DNA from: Candidatus Aenigmatarchaeota archaeon
GTDB taxonomy: Archaea > Aenigmatarchaeota > Aenigmatarchaeia > PWEA01 > JACQIF01
Assembly (NCBI GenBank): GCA_016198635.1
Contig: JACQIF010000081.1
Span: 1-7,677 of the forward strand
Length of the DNA stretch: 7,677 nt
Reading direction: 5' to 3'
Shown: piece after piece, positions 1-5,161 of the stretch
Layout of the letters: every line of letters begins with the position of its first letter
Position numbering within the stretch: the stretch's first letter is position 1
The notes under the pieces: generated by a model
What the model was told of the DNA's origin: nothing
The model's database searches: none
The model's input: only the letters and a program-made list of their open reading frames with translations
Position numbers and translations under genes: made by a program

Positions 1-205
1 CAACTAGCCCGGCGCTGCACGTGTATCCGACCACAGACAGCTGCTCGCCTCCCTGGATGACTGTGGAAGATTGGGTCGTCAACGAGTTGCGGACGCCGCC
101 GATATTCAACCCGAAGATGGCGATTCCTACTATTATGATGACAGCGATTGCCCAGGTGTAGTTCGTGAGGTACTCGATAGCTGCCTGGCCTTTACGCGTA
201 TTCAT
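1..205 (-). CDS. Type IV pilin-like protein, class III signal peptide (pilin 1, C-terminus cut by window)
   Basis: The reading frame runs from ATG at 205 leftward off the window edge, giving 68 residues without a stop. It opens with a short basic leader, MNTRKG, then QAAIEYL and a hydrophobic helix (about residues 17-35). This is the class III prepilin signal, normally cut between G6 and Q7, with glutamate at mature position 5. The N-terminus is nearly identical to that of pilin 2, so the two are a recent pair. The first framework cysteine (C63, in YTC) is present; the rest of the protein is outside the window. The start lies 12 nt after the stop of pilin 2, with a weak AGGT 7 nt upstream and no TATA element, so it is probably co-transcribed with pilin 2. 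Expected role: structural subunit of an archaeal surface filament. Confidence 0.88.
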   Translation of the reverse strand, partial: MNTRKGQAAIEYLTNYTWAIAVIIIVGIAIFGLNIGGVRNSLTTQSSTVIQGGEQLSVVGYTCSAGLV

Positions 206-217
206 AGAAACAACCTA

Positions 218-697
218 TTAGGCTGCCTGCGTCACGCCTGTCAGAGTGCGGTTGGGCTTGTATAACGTGCCGGACTGCGTATCCGTGTAGTTCATCACAA
301 CGTAAACTTTGTAAGGCTGGCCTATTGTTCCGCAGTTCGTCAACGCGGCGGCGCACGCGGTTGTCTCTGACGGGAACAACGATGTCGCGTTGGGATTGCA
401 TGAGCCCGCGCCTGTGGCACCGGCAACAGAGCCCATGTACCAACCGTTGCTTAGAGCGAGGCGGTTGGCGCCGTTGTTTTGTACTGAAACGGTGAGCGTA
501 GTCCCGGAGCACGTGTGCCCGACTACCGCAAGCTGCTCTCCGGCTTGCGTTATCGTAGAAGACTGTGACGTTAACGAGTTACGCACGCCTCCGATATTCA
601 AACCGAAGATGGCTATGCCTACTATTATAATTACTGCTATCGCCCATGTGTAGTTTGTCAGATACTCTATTGCCGCCTGTCCTTTACGCGTGTCCAT
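218..697 (-). CDS. Type IV pilin-like protein, class III signal peptide (pilin 2)
   Basis: A 159-residue secreted pilin-like protein. The leader MDTRKG is followed by QAAIEYL and a hydrophobic helix to about residue 38; cleavage is expected after G6. The rest is a predicted extracellular domain rich in T, S, N and G, with cysteines at 63, 100, 115 and 122. It carries the motifs QNNGA (73-77) and LFPSETTAC (107-115), and a C-terminus YTD...KPNR..TGVTQAA shared with pilins 3 and 4. I chose ATG 697 because it matches the leader of pilin 1 and because a promoter-like 12-mer ends 31 nt upstream, exactly as in pilin 3. An in-frame GTG at 706 would add three residues and is possible as a leaderless start. 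Probably a filament subunit exported by the ATPase/TadBC machine downstream in the window. Confidence 0.88.
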   Translation of the reverse strand: MDTRKGQAAIEYLTNYTWAIAVIIIVGIAIFGLNIGGVRNSLTSQSSTITQAGEQLAVVGHTCSGTTLTVSVQNNGANRLALSNGWYMGSVAGATGAGSCNPNATSLFPSETTACAAALTNCGTIGQPYKVYVVMNYTDTQSGTLYKPNRTLTGVTQAA

Positions 698-726
698 CTT
701 ACTCACTGTTATTGGCTAAAAGCCGC

Positions 727-739
727 TATAAAAAGCTTC
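727..739 (-). promoter_or_regulatory. Archaeal TATA-like promoter of pilin 2
   Basis: On the minus strand this reads GAAGCTTTTTATA. It lies between pilins 3 and 2. Twelve of its bases (728-739) are identical to the element before pilin 3, and the 12-mer ends 31 nt from the chosen ATG in both cases. The T run could also help terminate the pilin 3 transcript, since archaeal terminators are often bare U tracts. Confidence 0.6.
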
Positions 740-760
740 TAGAACCCCGGAACGCCATCA

Positions 761-1303
761 TTAGGCAGACTGCAGGATGCCTGTGAAGTTGCGGACTGGC
801 TTGAATGTTATTCCTGTGGTGTCGTCTATGTACGAAAGATTAACCATCAGCGTGTATGTCTGCCCCACTTTTGAGGCACAGATCTGTTTGATGGGTCCGC
901 CTGTGATGCAAGTTGTTGTCTGGGCAGGGAACAAGCTCGTAGAAGCGCACGCCAGAGTTCCGTTCGAGGAAACTACTCCAGCAGGCTCGCCCAATCCGTA
1001 GCCTGTGGAGGAGTTAGGTACGACTCCGACTGCTATACTTTTGGCAAGTCCCGCGCCGTTATTTTGAATGGAAACAGTCACGTTGCCGTTTGAATCGCAT
1101 TTGTACCCAATGACCGAAATCTGCTCCCCTGCCTGACTGATCTGCGACGACTGCGCGGTGAGAGAGTTCCTTATGCCTCCGATGTTCAGCCCGAATATCG
1201 CCACGCCGACTATGATTATCAAGGCGATGGCCCAGGCGTAGTTCATCAGGTACTCTATCGCTGCCTGACCCTTGCGTGAACGCATAAAGAGTGATTCTAA
1301 CAT
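761..1303 (-). CDS. Type IV pilin-like protein, class III signal peptide (pilin 3)
   Basis: A 180-residue pilin-like protein if translation starts at ATG 1303 (leader MLESLFMRSRKG). Cleavage is expected after G12, before QAAIEYL. A hydrophobic helix follows, then an extracellular domain with cysteines at 69, 119, 132 and 142, QNNGA at 80-84, LFPAQTTTC at 124-132, and the shared C-terminus (YID...KPVR..TGILQSA). Alternative starts are ATG 1285 (MRSRKGQ, closer in length to the leaders of pilins 1 and 2) and ATG 1324. The 1324 start falls upstream of the transcription start predicted from the TATA element, so it is unlikely. Forty residues around the signal and helix are identical to pilin 4 despite silent differences. 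Role: probable filament subunit. The long serine-, glycine- and valine-rich middle is specific to this copy. Confidence 0.88.
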   Translation of the reverse strand: MLESLFMRSRKGQAAIEYLMNYAWAIALIIIVGVAIFGLNIGGIRNSLTAQSSQISQAGEQISVIGYKCDSNGNVTVSIQNNGAGLAKSIAVGVVPNSSTGYGLGEPAGVVSSNGTLACASTSLFPAQTTTCITGGPIKQICASKVGQTYTLMVNLSYIDDTTGITFKPVRNFTGILQSA

Positions 1304-1330
1304 AACTGCACTTCTGTAGTTCATGTGTCC

Positions 1331-1345
1331 TAAATAAAAAGCTTC
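1331..1345 (-). promoter_or_regulatory. Archaeal TATA-like promoter of pilin 3
   Basis: On the minus strand this reads GAAGCTTTTTATTTA, in the gap between pilin 4 and pilin 3. Its first 12 bases match the pilin 2 element exactly, with the same 31-nt spacing to the chosen start codon. A role as a U-tract terminator for pilin 4 is not excluded. Confidence 0.6.
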
Positions 1346-1356
1346 AAAAGGCCCTA

Positions 1357-1938
1357 TTAGGCGGATTGGGTCACGCCTGTGATGTTGCGGACCGGCTTGT
1401 TTTGTATGCTGGTCTGGGCGTCTGTGTAGACCAATACCACGCCAGCCTTATACGGCTGGCCGACCGTCGTGCAACTGACCGTAGCCGTCGTTGCACATGT
1501 GGTTGTTTCTCCCGGGAACAGTGTCGTTGACGCGGGTGTGCATGTGATGCCTGAACCAGAGCCGCCTGACAGGACGTCTATTGTGGGGTTGCCAAGCGTA
1601 AGCTTGTTGGCCCCGTTGTTCTGCAGGGAGATCGTGAACCCACTAGCGGCATTCGTGGTGCACTTGTAGCCGATAAGCGCCAACTGTTCGCCCGCCTGCG
1701 TGACCTGCGAGGACTGCGTGGAGAGCGAGTTTCTTATCCCTCCTATATTCAAGCCAAAGATCGCCACGCCCACTATGATTATGAGCGCTATGGCCCAGGC
1801 GTAGTTCATTAAGTACTCTATCGCTGCCTGGCCTTTCCTCGATGAGCGAGGAAAGACTGAAAGGCGGCCTTTCAGGCCTTTTTGGGACGAGCGAGAAACG
1901 TGCATATATCCCCCTGATAGGGCTTTGTGCGACGACAT
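1357..1938 (-). CDS. Type IV pilin-like protein with unusually long leader (pilin 4)
   Basis: A 193-residue pilin-like protein. From ATG 1938 the leader is 36 residues long, basic and serine-rich, against 6-12 in the paralogs. It ends RSSRKG before QAAIEYL and the hydrophobic helix. The extracellular part has cysteines at 93, 133, 148 and 156, QNNGA at 106-110, LFPGETTTC at 140-148, and the shared ending YTD...KPVR..TGVTQSA. A perfect TTTATATA box lies 23 nt upstream of ATG 1938, which would make the mRNA leaderless. ATG 1971 overlaps that box and is rejected. ATG 1905, preceded by AGGGGG, is a reasonable alternative giving a 25-residue leader. The leader DNA carries two adjacent inverted repeats and a duplicated RSSxKG motif. 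It is the promoter-proximal gene of the pilin cluster and probably encodes a filament subunit. Confidence 0.86.
   Translation of the reverse strand: MSSHKALSGGYMHVSRSSQKGLKGRLSVFPRSSRKGQAAIEYLMNYAWAIALIIIVGVAIFGLNIGGIRNSLSTQSSQVTQAGEQLALIGYKCTTNAASGFTISLQNNGANKLTLGNPTIDVLSGGSGSGITCTPASTTLFPGETTTCATTATVSCTTVGQPYKAGVVLVYTDAQTSIQNKPVRNITGVTQSA
1833..1855. repeat. Inverted repeat, 9-bp arms, 5-nt loop, over the pilin 4 cleavage-site codons
   Basis: CTTTCCTCG at 1833-1841 and CGAGGAAAG at 1847-1855 are exact reverse complements separated by ATGAG. In the pilin 4 mRNA this forms a hairpin ending at the lysine codon of the KG|Q cleavage site. Confidence 0.75.
1857..1875. repeat. Perfect 19-bp palindrome in the pilin 4 leader
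   Basis: CTGAAAGGC at 1857-1865 and GCCTTTCAG at 1867-1875 are exact reverse complements around one central base. As RNA it could form a 7-bp stem with a 5-nt loop. One base separates it from the next inverted repeat, with which it shares GAAAG/CTTTC blocks, so alternative pairings are possible. Confidence 0.75.
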
Positions 1939-1960
1939 AAGACACTTACTCCTGTCTCCA

Positions 1961-1968
1961 TATATAAA
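1961..1968 (-). promoter_or_regulatory. Consensus archaeal TATA box for pilin 4
   Basis: The minus strand reads TTTATATA, the archaeal consensus. Its centre is about 27 nt from ATG 1938, placing the transcription start at or next to the start codon. It faces away from the TATA element of the plus-strand membrane operon. Confidence 0.75.
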
Positions 1969-2003
1969 CATTAATCCTTTTTACGTGACAGCGTGAAAAA
2001 TCT

Positions 2004-2011
2004 TTTTTATA
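2004..2011 (+). promoter_or_regulatory. TATA box for the plus-strand membrane-protein operon
   Basis: TTTTTATA lies with its centre about 26 nt before ATG 2033, the geometry of a leaderless archaeal transcript. No Shine-Dalgarno site precedes either ATG 2024 or ATG 2033. A CGTGA pair at 1984 and 1992 sits between this box and the pilin 4 promoter, but it is too short to call an operator. Confidence 0.6.
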
Positions 2012-2032
2012 GGCCTGACGCGAATGTTTGGC

Positions 2033-2374
2033 ATGGTCCAAACGTTGCTTATAGTATATGCCGTCCTTCTTGCCTTCGAAATCATCGCGGCGTTTGCAAC
2101 CGCCGCAGCCATATTCAGGACAGGCGGCGCCATGGGGAGCGGACTGCAACACCTGTTGGCCGCCATGGTATTCATGATGGCCGCCACAGCCAGCAGGCTG
2201 GCCTTCTACGGAGCCATACTCCAGCCAGAGTATTTCGCAGCCATAGAGTCATATTTTTACGCATTGGTATTCCTGAACGTCGTGCTTGCCACGTTCAACT
2301 GGAGGAAGGCAGGCAACGAGCCAAGAGCAGTGCAGCTTAGCCGGACAATAAAGGAGTTCTATGGTGAGATATGA
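2033..2374 (+). CDS. Small three-helix membrane protein, function unknown
   Basis: A 113-residue protein with predicted membrane helices at about 4-28, 38-58 and 68-89, and a basic soluble tail (RKAGNEPR...SRTIKEFYGEI) that is probably cytoplasmic. I do not recognise a family. ATG 2033 is preferred over in-frame ATG 2024 because the TATA box is spaced for a leaderless start there; the difference is three residues. It is the first gene of a three-gene operon and overlaps the next by the ATGA junction at 2371-2374, so the two are probably translationally coupled. Together with the 7TM protein and the last small membrane protein it may form a membrane complex, which is inference from context only. 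Confidence 0.8.
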   Translation: MVQTLLIVYAVLLAFEIIAAFATAAAIFRTGGAMGSGLQHLLAAMVFMMAATASRLAFYGAILQPEYFAAIESYFYALVFLNVVLATFNWRKAGNEPRAVQLSRTIKEFYGEI

Positions 2375-3063
2375 TGGCTCTCTCCTCTATATTCGATGTC
2401 ATCTACACGGGCCGCATACTGCCGACTGCCGCTTACGTAGGCCTGCTGCTGTTGTCTTTCCTCGTACTGAGCCAAAACCCGAGAAGCACCATCAACAGGC
2501 TTTTCTCACTGCTGGCTCTGTCTGCAGCGCTGTGGAATGTGGCTCTTTTCATCGTGCTGGGCGCAGGCGATGCGATAGCCGCCGAAAGCGCGTGGAAACT
2601 GTTCGGACTATCCGTACTGCTTCTTGTGCCCACATGGACGTATTTCGCCCTCTACTTCGCCGGCACGCGCATCACCCCATTCCTCGTCTATGCACCCAGC
2701 ATTATCTTCGTCCCTCTTGTGCTGATGACAAACCTAGTTTACACTGGCGTGAGCCAGATAGGCGCATACTACATACGGGAAGGAAGCGGGGGTCTTTTCG
2801 TGGCCTATAACATCTACATACTCTTCTACATAATCTACGGCATAGTCGCGCTGTTCAAGGTCTACGAGACCGTCACGGACATCGATAAGAAAAGAATCAA
2901 GCTTATGATAGCAGGCATAGGGACTGTAGTGCTGGCCGGTACTGTGGACGTACTGCTTGCTTTGGCGCACGCAGATGCGCTGCCAATAGCGCCACCAATA
3001 TCGATAGTTGCGGTGTTTTTGATAGGATATTCGTTCATGATTTCGGGGGGGGGGTTAGAGTAG
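2374..3063 (+). CDS. 7TM protein resembling the sensor region of histidine kinases, without a kinase
   Basis: A 229-residue integral membrane protein with seven predicted helices (about 16-34, 46-64, 76-97, 103-123, 145-165, 175-198 and 205-224). Landmarks are NRLF before helix 2, a tryptophan in helix 2, PTWTYFALYF in helix 3, a basic DKKRIKLM segment before helix 6, and LP..PP entering helix 7. This resembles the N-terminal 7TM region of histidine kinases (HisKA_7TM type); the assignment is by eye. The chain ends right after helix 7 with no HisKA, HATPase, GGDEF or PAS region, so it would be a free-standing sensor or a membrane component. GGTGA lies 6 nt before ATG 2374 and only 3 nt before ATG 2371, so I took 2374. 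The last codons pass through a G10 run (SGGGLE, stop), where a length error is possible. Confidence 0.8.
   Translation: MALSSIFDVIYTGRILPTAAYVGLLLLSFLVLSQNPRSTINRLFSLLALSAALWNVALFIVLGAGDAIAAESAWKLFGLSVLLLVPTWTYFALYFAGTRITPFLVYAPSIIFVPLVLMTNLVYTGVSQIGAYYIREGSGGLFVAYNIYILFYIIYGIVALFKVYETVTDIDKKRIKLMIAGIGTVVLAGTVDVLLALAHADALPIAPPISIVAVFLIGYSFMISGGGLE
3045..3054 (+). repeat. G10 homopolymer at the end of the 7TM gene
   Basis: Ten consecutive G encode three glycines four codons before the sense end of the 7TM gene and end 9 nt before ATG 3064. The run may act as an extended Shine-Dalgarno site for the next gene, or as a slippage-prone tract. Adding or removing one G changes only the last few residues and does not fuse the two genes. 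Confidence 0.85.
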
Positions 3064-3333
3064 ATGGCTGATGCAGGCGTTTTACTGGGCCTCTTGGCCA
3101 TGGCGATGGGAATGGCCGCCATAACAGTTCTGTTCTTCGCGCCAACGCCATCGCCAAAATTCAAGCGCGCTACGGAACTGCTGTCGTTTGCGGTATTGGC
3201 GATTCTCGCAGGCACTGGCGTCCTCATCCTGAACAACCTCTTCACTCTTGGCGCCGTCTCTGAAGGTGTAGCTGCCGTTACGTTCTTCATCGGGGTGGCG
3301 CTAATCATACATATAACACGCACGGCAGAATAA
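3064..3333 (+). CDS. Small three-helix membrane protein, function unknown
   Basis: An 89-residue protein with predicted membrane helices at about 5-26, 38-59 and 66-84. The basic loop PSPKFKRATE and the C-terminal HITRTAE suggest an outside N-terminus and an inside C-terminus. The family is not recognised. Its size and three-helix layout echo the first gene of the operon, but I see no convincing sequence similarity. ATG 3064 follows directly after the TAG of the 7TM gene in the same frame. The only plausible ribosome-binding sequence is the G-rich end of that gene. The TAA at 3331-3333 is 3 bp from the stop of the convergent TadC-like gene. Confidence 0.75.
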   Translation: MADAGVLLGLLAMAMGMAAITVLFFAPTPSPKFKRATELLSFAVLAILAGTGVLILNNLFTLGAVSEGVAAVTFFIGVALIIHITRTAE

Positions 3334-3336
3334 GGC

Positions 3337-4284
3337 CTATATCGATAGCCCCACTATGGACGTTACGGCGCTCTTTGCTATGAAGTAGACGACGAATGAT
3401 ACTATCAGGAATATTGGCATATACCGCAGGCCGACACGGACGCTTCCCTCGCGAACGATTCCAACGCCAAGAGACGTGAATATGGATGTTATGGCTATTG
3501 CTACGAGGAAGAAGTTTCTCAAAAGATCGATTGGTGGCAGCGTCGTCGAGAACGACAGCAGACCCAACGGCGCACCGCCGCCCCCGGTGGTCTCTGACGC
3601 AGCGGAAAATATCTGCGTGCTGGCTTCCGTAAGGAACGTCGACAGAGCGAAAAGGATCGGCGAGGCTATGAGCGCGGCAAAGGAAAGGAATAGCGTGTAC
3701 GTCACTGTAGAAGCGCGTATGTCGCGCCGGATGTTGTGAAGGTCGTTGATGTTCCGGGCCAGTTCTCCACAAATACGGTCCATATTCACGCCGCTCTCTA
3801 CGCTGCGGGAGAGTGTCTCGATGGTTTTGCCGTACAGCTCTGACGCAACGTGAAAACGCGTCGATTTCAGAGCCTCGACAATGGGCGTTCCGGTGCTCAT
3901 CTCTGTCGCAGCAGACGACATTTCGACGCCAAGCTGCCCGAACTCCTCGCTCATCAGCATCTGCAGAGACTCCTTCAACGGAAGCCCGGCCTTGAGGTTG
4001 GAAGACAGCAGCTCCAGCGCTTCCGGCAACATATCCTCGACTTCGCGCGCCTTCGCATACCCAAGGTAGTCCAGTATCGCGACGAATACCGCAAATATTG
4101 ATACGAATGATAACGCCCACGCAGCGACTGTTATGGCAATGCTGTGCGTAAAGAAATATACGGATACAGCTAACGCCGTCGCAAGCGGCAGTGAAGCCCG
4201 CACCTGCAGTTTCTGCCACGCGTCCACGCTCATATCAAGCGACGTCTTGGACAGCTTCTCACGAACATAATCACGGTATGCCAT
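3337..4284 (-). CDS. TadC/GspF-type membrane platform protein of an archaeal type IV pilus system
   Basis: A 315-residue inner-membrane platform protein expected to sit above the secretion ATPase and guide pilin assembly. Two helices lie at about 32-72. A cytoplasmic T2SSF domain follows (about 83-195): LPEALELLSSNLKAGLPLKESL, then a helical segment ending in an RRDIRAST turn. Further helices lie at about 193-219, 257-277 and 288-310, with a glycine-rich GGGG loop near 235. It has one T2SSF domain, unlike archaellum FlaJ or PilC proteins with two, so it pairs with the adjacent TadB-like protein. The upstream stop and ATG 4287 share one base. GAGGTG lies 5 nt before ATG 4284 but only 2 nt before ATG 4287, so 4284 is preferred. 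It is the last gene of the ATPase operon. Confidence 0.88.
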   Translation of the reverse strand: MAYRDYVREKLSKTSLDMSVDAWQKLQVRASLPLATALAVSVYFFTHSIAITVAAWALSFVSIFAVFVAILDYLGYAKAREVEDMLPEALELLSSNLKAGLPLKESLQMLMSEEFGQLGVEMSSAATEMSTGTPIVEALKSTRFHVASELYGKTIETLSRSVESGVNMDRICGELARNINDLHNIRRDIRASTVTYTLFLSFAALIASPILFALSTFLTEASTQIFSAASETTGGGGAPLGLLSFSTTLPPIDLLRNFFLVAIAITSIFTSLGVGIVREGSVRVGLRYMPIFLIVSFVVYFIAKSAVTSIVGLSI

Positions 4285-4286
4285 CA

Positions 4287-5159
4287 TTACACCTCAAGCA
4301 ACGGCCTTCTGCTCTTTAGCAGCCCGATGGCAGAGGCGTGGAACACCAGGAGGAAGATGCCGATGATGTATATCAGGGTAGGCGTGAAAACGAGGCCTGT
4401 GAACGTCGACAGCATTACCATCAGTGTCAGCCCCATCGACGGCAGCACTATCCCTACGATGAGGTATAGCGTGGCCCAGAGATTTATCTCCTGTCCGTAC
4501 GACTTGACCTGCGCTTTGACCTCTTCGGTGAGGTTCTCTATGACCACTGCCAGAAGCGTTGGTATGTCTGCGCCGCTGCGGATGCCGCTCACGATGCGCA
4601 GCGCCGCGCTCTTGTACAGCCGGCTGACGTTCTTGTGCATGTTTCGTTCTATCGCGTCTTCGGCGGAAGTACCGATGCGTATGTCCTTTACGACCTCGTT
4701 CATCTCCTCTGATAGGGTGCCGTAGCCTTCAGTGAGCAGCTCAAGCGCATCGACGAAAGACATCCCTGCGTCCATCTCCACGCTCACGTCGCGGAGTGCG
4801 AACAGCAGTTCGCGGTCGATGAGCTGCGCGCGCTTTTTGGCGTGGATACGCGGAAAGCTCATCCAATAGAAGACAGTCATTACTGCAAACGACGCGCCGC
4901 CGAAAACGGCGAAACCGAAGAACTCCAGGGGCTTGCCTGCGAACAGCGCCAGCGAAAAGACTATGAAGAAAGTCGAGGCGCCCATGAAAATGGCGTTTGC
5001 AAGGCCCAGCGTCGCGTACTCTTCAGGCGTCTCTTCCGTGCGCGTAGCGTCTAGGAAGTACTTGAGCGACGGGTTCATCTGAACAAGCGCACGGGAAGGG
5101 CCGGCGAAAAAACGCCGCGTCAGCGGCAGTACCTTGCGTATTGGGAACGCCGGAAGCAC
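4287..5159 (-). CDS. TadB/GspF-type membrane platform protein of an archaeal type IV pilus system
   Basis: A 290-residue membrane protein with a basic N-terminal region (about 1-50), helices at about 53-74 and 79-101, and a cytoplasmic T2SSF domain (about 113-220) with LLFALRDVSVEMDAGMSFVDAL and a SGIRSGADIPTLL segment. Two C-terminal helices follow at about 227-253 and 260-281. It is the second single-domain platform subunit, expected to dimerise or oligomerise with the TadC-like product and contact the ATPase. The start is GTG at 5159, 2 nt after the ATPase stop, with GGGGTG 5 nt upstream; this spacing supports GTG over the internal ATG codons. The order ATPase, TadB-like, TadC-like with overlapping or abutting ends indicates one transcript and coupled translation. 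Confidence 0.88.
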   Translation of the reverse strand: MLPAFPIRKVLPLTRRFFAGPSRALVQMNPSLKYFLDATRTEETPEEYATLGLANAIFMGASTFFIVFSLALFAGKPLEFFGFAVFGGASFAVMTVFYWMSFPRIHAKKRAQLIDRELLFALRDVSVEMDAGMSFVDALELLTEGYGTLSEEMNEVVKDIRIGTSAEDAIERNMHKNVSRLYKSAALRIVSGIRSGADIPTLLAVVIENLTEEVKAQVKSYGQEINLWATLYLIVGIVLPSMGLTLMVMLSTFTGLVFTPTLIYIIGIFLLVFHASAIGLLKSRRPLLEV

Positions 5160-5161
5160 TT

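Noticed and set aside
1..1938. CRISPR-like or recent direct repeats among the pilin genes
   Set aside because: The similarity is protein-level paralogy with many silent differences and no regular repeat-spacer pattern.
1939..1971. Extension of pilin 4 to ATG 1971
   Set aside because: The added codons contain the TTTATATA promoter, so they cannot lie on the transcript made from it.
2361..2810. Open frame on the plus strand overlapping the 7TM gene
   Set aside because: Arginine- and histidine-rich composition typical of a shadow frame; the 7TM frame has coherent membrane helices.
3045..3333. 7TM gene and last small membrane gene as one gene broken at the G10 run
   Set aside because: They are already in the same frame, separated by a TAG, and changing the G count by one does not join them.
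3305..4219. Long open frame on the minus strand, out of frame with the TadC-like gene
   Set aside because: It reads as an arginine-, cysteine- and histidine-rich product with no domain, while the overlapping frame has a clear T2SSF domain, a Shine-Dalgarno site and operon spacing.
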